Below, in pieces: positions 58,627-64,000 of a stretch of DNA of 64,000 bases. The notes beneath the pieces were generated by a model. It was not told where the DNA came from and did not search any database. It saw only the letters and a program-made list of their open reading frames with translations. Source of the stretch: Sphingobium sp. YR768 (GTDB lineage Bacteria > Pseudomonadota > Alphaproteobacteria > Sphingomonadales > Sphingomonadaceae). The position numbers and the translations under genes were made by a program. Location: the NCBI RefSeq assembly GCF_900111125.1, contig NZ_FOGE01000007.1, forward strand, positions 1-64,000. Reading direction: 5' to 3'. How positions within the stretch are numbered: the first letter of the stretch is position 1; each line of letters begins with the position of its first letter.

Positions 58627-61088
58627 ACCTCAAGGAATATCGCAGCGCCGCCGACCGGCTGGCCGATCATCTGCCCTGGGCCGCGCTGGTCGCGCCCGGC
58701 GTCGTGCTCAACAAGGACGGCAGCTTCCAGCGGACGCTACGCTTTCGCGGTCCCGACCTCGAATCCGCTACTGAGGCCGAACTGGTCTCGGTCTGCGCGC
58801 GGGCGAATAATGCGCTGCGCCGGCTCGGTTCGGGCTGGGCGCTGTTCTTCGACGCCGAGCGCATCGAGGCGCTGGGCTATCCCGACAGCGCATTTCCCGA
58901 TCCCGCCTCATGGCTGGTGGACGAGGAACGCCGCGCCCATTTTGATGGGCGCAAGGGCCAGCATTTCGAGAGCGCCTATCATCTGACGCTCTGCTATCTG
59001 CCGCCCGCCGATCAGGTCAGCCGCGCCGAGCGCGCGCTGCTCGAACGCGACGTGCCGCAGGAAGGTCGCGACTGGCGACAGGAATTGCGCGCCTTCATCG
59101 CCGAGACCGACCGCGTGCTGGATCTGCTGTCCGGCCTCATGCCGGAGGTGCGCCCACTCGACGACAGCGAGACGCTGACTTTCCTCCACGGCTGCATTTC
59201 CACGAAGCGCCATTCCGTCGCCGTGCCGGAAACGCCGATGTATCTCGATGGGCTGCTGGTCGATACGCCGCTCTCGGGCGGCATCGAGCCGATGCTGGGC
59301 GACCGCCATCTGCGCACCGTGACCGTGATGGGATTTCCCAATGCCACGCGCCCCGGCATTCTCGACGCCCTTAATCATCAGGACTTCGCCTATCGCTGGG
59401 CCACCCGGTTCATCGCGCTCGACAAGACCGCCGCCAACAAGACGCTGACGAAGATCAGGCGGCAATGGTTCAACAAGCGCAAGTCGATCGCGCAGCTCAT
59501 GCGCGAAGTGATGATGAACGAGCCGGTGCCGCTCACAGACAGCGACGCCGACAACAAGGTGGCCGATAGCGACCTGGCGCTACAGGCGCTCGGCGGCGAT
59601 CACGTCGCCTTCGGCTACTACACCGCGACCATCACCGTATCCGACGAGGATCGCGCGGCGGCGGACGAAAAGGTCCGCATTGTCGAACGGATCGTCAACG
59701 GTCTGGGTTTCACCTGCATCCGCGAGAGCGTCAACGCGGTCGAAGCCTGGCTGGGCAGCCTTCCGGGCCACGTCTATGCCAATGTCCGGCAACCGCTGGT
59801 CCATACGCTGAACCTCGCGCACCTGATGCCGCTGTCGGCGGTATGGGCGGGACCGGCACGCAACGACCATCTTTCCGGTCCGCCGCTGCTCTACGCCGAG
59901 ACGAGCGGATCGACGCCGTTCCGGCTGTCCACCCATGTCAGCGACGTCGGGCATGAGATCATTGTCGGCCCGACCGGCGCGGGCAAGTCCGTGCTGCTGG
60001 CGCTGCTCGCCTTGCAGTTCCGCCGTTATCCCGGTTCACAGGTCTATATCTTCGACAAGGGGCGTTCCGCACGCGCCGCCGTGCTGGCGATGGGCGGCGA
60101 GCATCACGCGCTGGGCGAGAGCGACGCGTTGGCGTTCCAGCCTTTGCGCCATATCGACGATGATGGCGAACGCGCCTGGGCCGCCGAATGGACAGCTTCG
60201 CTGCTCGCGCATGAGCGGCTGGATGTCACGCCGGAGGTCAAGGAAGCGCTGTGGTCCGCGCTCACCAGCCTCGCGAGCGCGCCGCCCGAAGAGCGCACGC
60301 TGACCGGCCTTGCGGTATTGCTCCAGTCCAATGCGTTGAAAGCGGCCCTGATGCCGTACACGCTGGAAGGGCCGTTCGGCCGCCTGCTCGACGCGGCGGA
60401 AAACCGCCTCGCGCTCAGCGATGTGCAATGCTTCGAGACCGAAGCCCTGATGAACACCGCCGGCGTCGTGCTGCCGGTGCTGACCTATCTGTTCCATCGG
60501 CTCGAAGAGCGGTTCGACGGACGGCCGACGCTGCTGATCCTTGATGAGGCATGGGTGTTCCTCGACAATGCCGTGTTCGCGGCCCGCATCCGCGAATGGC
60601 TCAAGGTTCTGCGCCGCAGGAACGTCAGCGTGGTATTCGCCACGCAGAGCCTCGCCGATATTGCCGACAGCAGCATTGCGCCCGCGATCATCGAAAGCTG
60701 CCCACAGCGGATCTTCCTCGCCAATGACCGCGCGATCGAGCCGCAGGGCCGCGCCACCTATGAACGCTTCGGCCTCAATGAGCGCCAGATCGAGCTGGTC
60801 GCCCGCGCCACGCCCAAGCGGCACTATTATCTGCAATCGCGGCGCGGCAACCGGCTGTTCGAGCTGGCGCTGGGGCCTGTCGCGCTCGCTTTTTGCGGCT
60901 CTTCCGATGCCGCCAGCCAAAGCCTGATCGACGACCTTCTTGAACATCACGGCCCGGACGGGTTCGCCGCCGCGATGTTGCGTGCGCGCGGCCTCGACTG
61001 GGCCGCCGATCTGCTCACCGATTTCCCCGCTGCCCAACCGGCCGCGACTGATCCTCTCAACCCCCAGCAAAAGGAGCTGTTCTTATGA
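58620..61088 (+). CDS. trbE: Type IV secretion ATPase TrbE/VirB4
   Basis: 822 residues with the CagE/TrbE N-terminal domain (LKEYRSAADRLADHLPWAALVAPG). The ATPase domain has Walker A IIVGPTGAGKSVLLALLALQFRR, Walker B LLILDEAWVFLDNAVFAARI and FATQSLADI. It is a full-length family member. It energises pilus and channel assembly. Its stop overlaps the trbJ start (ATGA). Confidence 0.93.
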   Translation: MLNLKEYRSAADRLADHLPWAALVAPGVVLNKDGSFQRTLRFRGPDLESATEAELVSVCARANNALRRLGSGWALFFDAERIEALGYPDSAFPDPASWLVDEERRAHFDGRKGQHFESAYHLTLCYLPPADQVSRAERALLERDVPQEGRDWRQELRAFIAETDRVLDLLSGLMPEVRPLDDSETLTFLHGCISTKRHSVAVPETPMYLDGLLVDTPLSGGIEPMLGDRHLRTVTVMGFPNATRPGILDALNHQDFAYRWATRFIALDKTAANKTLTKIRRQWFNKRKSIAQLMREVMMNEPVPLTDSDADNKVADSDLALQALGGDHVAFGYYTATITVSDEDRAAADEKVRIVERIVNGLGFTCIRESVNAVEAWLGSLPGHVYANVRQPLVHTLNLAHLMPLSAVWAGPARNDHLSGPPLLYAETSGSTPFRLSTHVSDVGHEIIVGPTGAGKSVLLALLALQFRRYPGSQVYIFDKGRSARAAVLAMGGEHHALGESDALAFQPLRHIDDDGERAWAAEWTASLLAHERLDVTPEVKEALWSALTSLASAPPEERTLTGLAVLLQSNALKAALMPYTLEGPFGRLLDAAENRLALSDVQCFETEALMNTAGVVLPVLTYLFHRLEERFDGRPTLLILDEAWVFLDNAVFAARIREWLKVLRRRNVSVVFATQSLADIADSSIAPAIIESCPQRIFLANDRAIEPQGRATYERFGLNERQIELVARATPKRHYYLQSRRGNRLFELALGPVALAFCGSSDAASQSLIDDLLEHHGPDGFAAAMLRARGLDWAADLLTDFPAAQPAATDPLNPQQKELFL

Positions 61089-61807
61089 AAACCCGTATCC
61101 TTGCCGCCTGTGTTGCGGCCACCGGCATGACCGCCGCCGCGATCGTGCCGGCGACACCGGCGCACGCTATCCCGGTGTTCGATGCCAGCAACTATGCGCA
61201 GAATGTGCTGACGGCGGCGCGCACGCTGACGCAAATCAACAACCAGATACAGGCGCTCCAGAATCAGGCGTCGATGCTGACCAACATGGCGAAGCATCTC
61301 CAGCGCCTCGACTTCTCGTCGCTCAATCAGATCACCCGCTCGATGCAGCGGATCGGCACGCTGATGAACCAGGCCGATGGCATCGCCTTCGATCTCGCAT
61401 CCACCGACGATGCGCTGCGCCAGCAGTTCCCCGCCGAGTTCGACCGCGCGCTGTCCACCAGCCAGATCATCGCGCAGGCGCGCGCCCGCTTGCAGGCGTC
61501 GATGCAGGGCTATCGCCAGAGCATGCGCGTGCAGGCGCAGGTGGTCGAGAATATCGAGGCCGATGCAGACCTGCTCACCGAGCTTGTCAGTCAGAGCCAG
61601 TCGGCCACGGGCAGCTTGTAGGCGCAACAGGCGACCAACCAGCTTATCGCGCTCTCAACCCGCCAACAGCTTCAGATTCAGCAGATGATGGCGGCGCAAT
61701 ATCGCGCCGATGCGCTGGAGCGCGCCCGCCAGCAGCAGGCGCTGGAGGCTGCGCGCGAGCGGACCAAGCGCTTCATCGGCACGGCCGACATCTACACGCG
61801 CAACTGA
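61085..61807 (+). pseudogene. trbJ: TrbJ/VirB5 protein interrupted by in-frame TAG
   Basis: The full frame encodes 240 residues: a signal peptide (ACVAATGMTAAAIVPATPAHA), then the coiled helical body (YAQNVLTAARTLTQINNQIQALQNQASMLTNMAKHL). TAG at 61619-61621 replaces one codon after SATGSL. The frame then continues with AQQATNQLIALSTRQQLQIQ and TKRFIGTADIYTRN, which belongs to the same protein. Homologues have Gln here as I recall, so CAG to TAG is the likely change. TrbJ is needed for mating-pair formation, so termination here would cripple transfer unless TAG is read through. Confidence 0.88.
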
Positions 61808-61831
61808 CGGCGCACGGCAAGGCGGCTGACC

Positions 61832-63154
61832 ATGAATCCCGACCTCAACATCATCGACAGCTTCCTCGAAGCCTTCATCAGCTACATCGACAGCGGCTTC
61901 GGGCTGCTGTCCGGCGATGTCGCGTTTCTCACCACCGTCCTGATCGGCATCGACGTGACGCTCGCCGCTTTGTGGTGGGCGATGGACAACGATCAGGATG
62001 TCCTGGGTAAGCTCATCAAGAAGACGCTCTATGTCGGGGCCTTCGCCTTCATCATCGGCAATTTCAGCACGCTGGCCGATATCATTTTCCGAAGCTTCTC
62101 GGGCCTGGGCATCACGGCGGGCGGCGGCGGGGTATCCGCGGATGACCTGATGCACCCCGGCGCGATCGCCGGCACCGGCTTCACCGCCGCGCATCCGCTG
62201 CTCGATCAGGTCACGGAAATGTCGGGATTCCCCGAGTTTTTCGGCAACTTCCTCAGTATCGCGGCGCTGCTCATTTGCTGGCTGTTGGTGGTGCTGGCCT
62301 TCTTCATCCTCGCTATCCAGCTTTTTATCACCATCCTGGAGTTCAAGCTGACCGCGCTCGCCGGGTTCGTGCTGGTGCCGTTCGCGCTGTGGAACAAGAC
62401 CAGCTTTCTCGCCGAACGGGTGCTGGGCAACGTCATGTCGTCCGGCATCAAGGTCATGGTGCTCGCCGTCATCCTCGGCATCGGCACCAATCTGTTCGGT
62501 GAACTGACGGCCCTTGTCGGTAGCGAGCCGGAGATTGCCGAGGCGCTGAGCCTGCTCATGGGCGCGCTCACCCTGTTCGGGCTTGGCATCTTCGGTCCCG
62601 GCATCGCGTCCGGCCTGGTCTCGGGCGCACCCCAGCTTGGCGCGGGCGCTGCCGTAGGCACGGTCGCAGGCGCGGCCCTTGCCACGGGCGGAGCGGCCAT
62701 GCTCAGCGCGCGCGGCGCAATGGCAGCCGGTCACGGCGGCATGGGGGCGATCAAGGCCGGAACCGCGATGGGATCGGCTGCCTCGACAACGTATCGGCTC
62801 GGGCAGGAAACATCCGGTAACGCGAGCATCGGTGCTGGTCTCGGCGGCATGGCGACGGCCGCTGGCGGCGCTGCATCGCAGGGGATGAAAGCCGCGGCAT
62901 CGCGCATCGCCAGTCCACTTCGCGAAAGCGCCGCACGCGGTCAGCAAGCGGCGTGGAACGCGGGCCGCACGACGCCCGCTCCCGCGACATCAAACGCTTC
63001 CGGTGCGAGCACACCCGATAGCGCCCCCGCATGGGCGCGCAACCTGCGCGCGCAGCAGGCCGCGCGTCACCACCGCCACATGGCGATGCAGACCATCAAG
63101 GACGGCGATCGTCCCGGCTCCGCCGCCAATCCCAACCTCAGCGACAAGGAGTAA
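61832..63154 (+). CDS. trbL: Conjugal membrane protein TrbL/VirB6
   Basis: 440 residues with a periplasmic start (NPDLNIIDSFLEAFISYIDSGFGLL) and about six membrane segments (including LLICWLLVVLAFFILAIQLFITILEFKLTALAGFVLVPFALW). The low-complexity Ala/Gly-rich C-terminal third ends NPNLSDKE. It forms part of the inner-membrane channel. It follows trbJ after 24 bases, with no TrbK lipoprotein gene visible between them. Confidence 0.9.
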   Translation: MNPDLNIIDSFLEAFISYIDSGFGLLSGDVAFLTTVLIGIDVTLAALWWAMDNDQDVLGKLIKKTLYVGAFAFIIGNFSTLADIIFRSFSGLGITAGGGGVSADDLMHPGAIAGTGFTAAHPLLDQVTEMSGFPEFFGNFLSIAALLICWLLVVLAFFILAIQLFITILEFKLTALAGFVLVPFALWNKTSFLAERVLGNVMSSGIKVMVLAVILGIGTNLFGELTALVGSEPEIAEALSLLMGALTLFGLGIFGPGIASGLVSGAPQLGAGAAVGTVAGAALATGGAAMLSARGAMAAGHGGMGAIKAGTAMGSAASTTYRLGQETSGNASIGAGLGGMATAAGGAASQGMKAAASRIASPLRESAARGQQAAWNAGRTTPAPATSNASGASTPDSAPAWARNLRAQQAARHHRHMAMQTIKDGDRPGSAANPNLSDKE

Positions 63155-63160
63155 GTGCTC

Positions 63161-64000
63161 ATGTTCTTTAAGCGATCCATCCAGCGCTACGGGCATAGCC
63201 CGCAATCGGAAACCCCTTACCAGCGCGCGGGCCAGCTCTGGGACGAGCGTATCGGCTCCGTCCGCGTGCAGGCAAAGAACTGGCGGCTGGTCGCGTTCGG
63301 CTGCCTGGGCCTGACCGGCGTTCTGATCGGTTCCAACGTCTGGCAGTCGATGCAGAGCCGCGTCGCGCCTTATGTGGTCGAGGTCGATCGGCTGGGTGAG
63401 GCGCGCAGCGTCGCGCCCGCGATCCAGAACTACCAACCCACGGACGGTCAGGTCGCATGGCATCTCGGGCGGTTCATATCGAATGTGCGGTCCGTTTCCA
63501 CCGACCCCGTTCTGGTCAAGCGCAACTGGCTCGACGCCTATGACTTCTCCAGTGATCGCGCCGCGATCTTCCTCAACGAATATGCCCGCAGCAACGACCC
63601 GTTCGCCGGGATCGGCCAGCGCAGCGTATCGGTGCAGGTGACGAGCGTCGTTCGTGCATCCGACACCAGCTTTCAGGTCAAATGGTCCGAGAGCATCTAC
63701 GAACGGGGCAGCCTGGCGAAGACCGAACGCTGGACCGCCATGCTGACCGTGATGCTTCGGCCGCCCAAGACCGCCGATGCGCTGCGCAAGAACCCGCTGG
63801 GCCTGTTCGTGAACGCGATCGACTGGGCGCGCGAACTGGAGGGCCAGCCCGCATCGTCGGGCCAGCAAGGGCAACGGCCACAAGCGGAGATTGCGCTTGC
63901 ACCCTCAGCGTCGACGCCCGCGCAGCCAGCACCTGCCGCGCCGGCCATCGCGGACGCTGCGCCGCTCCCGGCAGCTCCCGGCAGCGCCCGCCAGTCCCAC
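63161..64000 (+). CDS. trbF: TrbF/VirB8-type channel protein (runs past window end)
   Basis: At least 280 residues with no stop before the window ends. An N-terminal cytoplasmic part (SIQRYGHSPQSETPYQRAGQLWDERIG) is followed by a membrane segment (NWRLVAFGCLGLTGVLIGSNVW) and a periplasmic VirB8-like domain (VVEVDRLGEARSVAPA, LFVNAIDWARELEG). An unusual Ala/Pro/Gln-rich tail follows. AAGGAG precedes the ATG. trbG and trbI should follow outside the window. Confidence 0.9.
   Translation, partial: MFFKRSIQRYGHSPQSETPYQRAGQLWDERIGSVRVQAKNWRLVAFGCLGLTGVLIGSNVWQSMQSRVAPYVVEVDRLGEARSVAPAIQNYQPTDGQVAWHLGRFISNVRSVSTDPVLVKRNWLDAYDFSSDRAAIFLNEYARSNDPFAGIGQRSVSVQVTSVVRASDTSFQVKWSESIYERGSLAKTERWTAMLTVMLRPPKTADALRKNPLGLFVNAIDWARELEGQPASSGQQGQRPQAEIALAPSASTPAQPAPAAPAIADAAPLPAAPGSARQSH

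Noticed and set aside
4800..61807. Full recoding of TAG as a sense codon
   Set aside because: TAG ends other intact genes here, such as the TauE/SafE exporter (14235-14237) and the LysR gene (10526-10528), so it is a normal stop.
1..64000. CRISPR arrays
   Set aside because: No regularly spaced short repeats and no cas genes seen.
1..64000. tRNA or rRNA genes
   Set aside because: No cloverleaf-like segment with a T-loop sequence and no rRNA-like stretch noticed. A covariance search would be decisive.

Overview
The window looks like DNA from a sphingomonad alphaproteobacterium (Sphingobium, Sphingopyxis or Novosphingobium type). It is GC-rich, and it carries gene families typical of that group: FecI/FecR/TonB-coupled lasso peptide loci, DUF736-ArdC-ParB-relaxase conjugation modules and Trb-type secretion genes. 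Most of it (about 15.5-64 kb) reads as a conjugative element, either an integrative element or a plasmid, loaded with cargo and scarred by insertion sequences. The species and replicon type cannot be fixed from the sequence alone.

Layout. 1-339: end of an IS5-type transposase. 591-4374: small accessory genes (membrane-tethered LuxR-type helix-turn-helix protein, MarR-like regulator, DUF2285 protein). 4800-6193: two wrecked genes fused at a junction near 5755, an OLD-family ATPase with an in-frame amber codon and a membrane protein on the other strand. 6235-10528: TetR regulator, two AttH/CrtC-like lipocalin-fold proteins and a LysR regulator. 10928-14237: a compact sulfide-response operon (blh, bigR, two YeeE/YedE-type membrane proteins, TauE/SafE exporter) behind a BigR-like operator. 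14538-16668: frameshifted IS5 transposase beside an N-terminally truncated large serine recombinase. 16521-26030: MucR-type regulator and first half of the transfer region (DUF736, ArdC, ParB-like, AlpA-like, TraF, lytic transglycosylase, relaxase). 26101-54490: cargo. 54551-64000: second half of the transfer region (TraG, CopG, TrbB, C, D, E, J, L, F), running off the window.

The cargo holds two ribosomal peptide (RiPP) systems. At 29460-34745 (minus) is a tightly overlapped operon: a 54-residue precursor with a His/Arg-rich C-terminus, a radical SAM/SPASM maturase fused to an HExxH domain, a UPF0489 protein of probable peptide-arginase type, a GNAT acyltransferase, a Cys-motif DUF483-like protein and a family 2 glycosyltransferase. 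An AAA ATPase/HNH nuclease pair resembling Septu-type defence sits directly upstream on the same strand. I consider this the strongest candidate for an undescribed system. At 45340-54242 is a complete lasso peptide locus: precursor, B and C enzymes on the minus strand; FecI-type sigma factor, FecR, TonB-dependent receptor and isopeptidase on the plus strand. Between the two lie an IS91-type transposase, an MFS transporter and methyltransferase flanked by 77-bp direct repeats, a molbindin gene with a broken ModE-like gene, a VapBC pair and two tandem nucleotidyltransferase-HEPN genes.

Three otherwise coherent genes (OLD-like ATPase, ParB-like, TrbJ) are each interrupted by an in-frame TAG codon. 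This could mean decay, sequencing error or amber read-through, and it bears on whether the element can still transfer.
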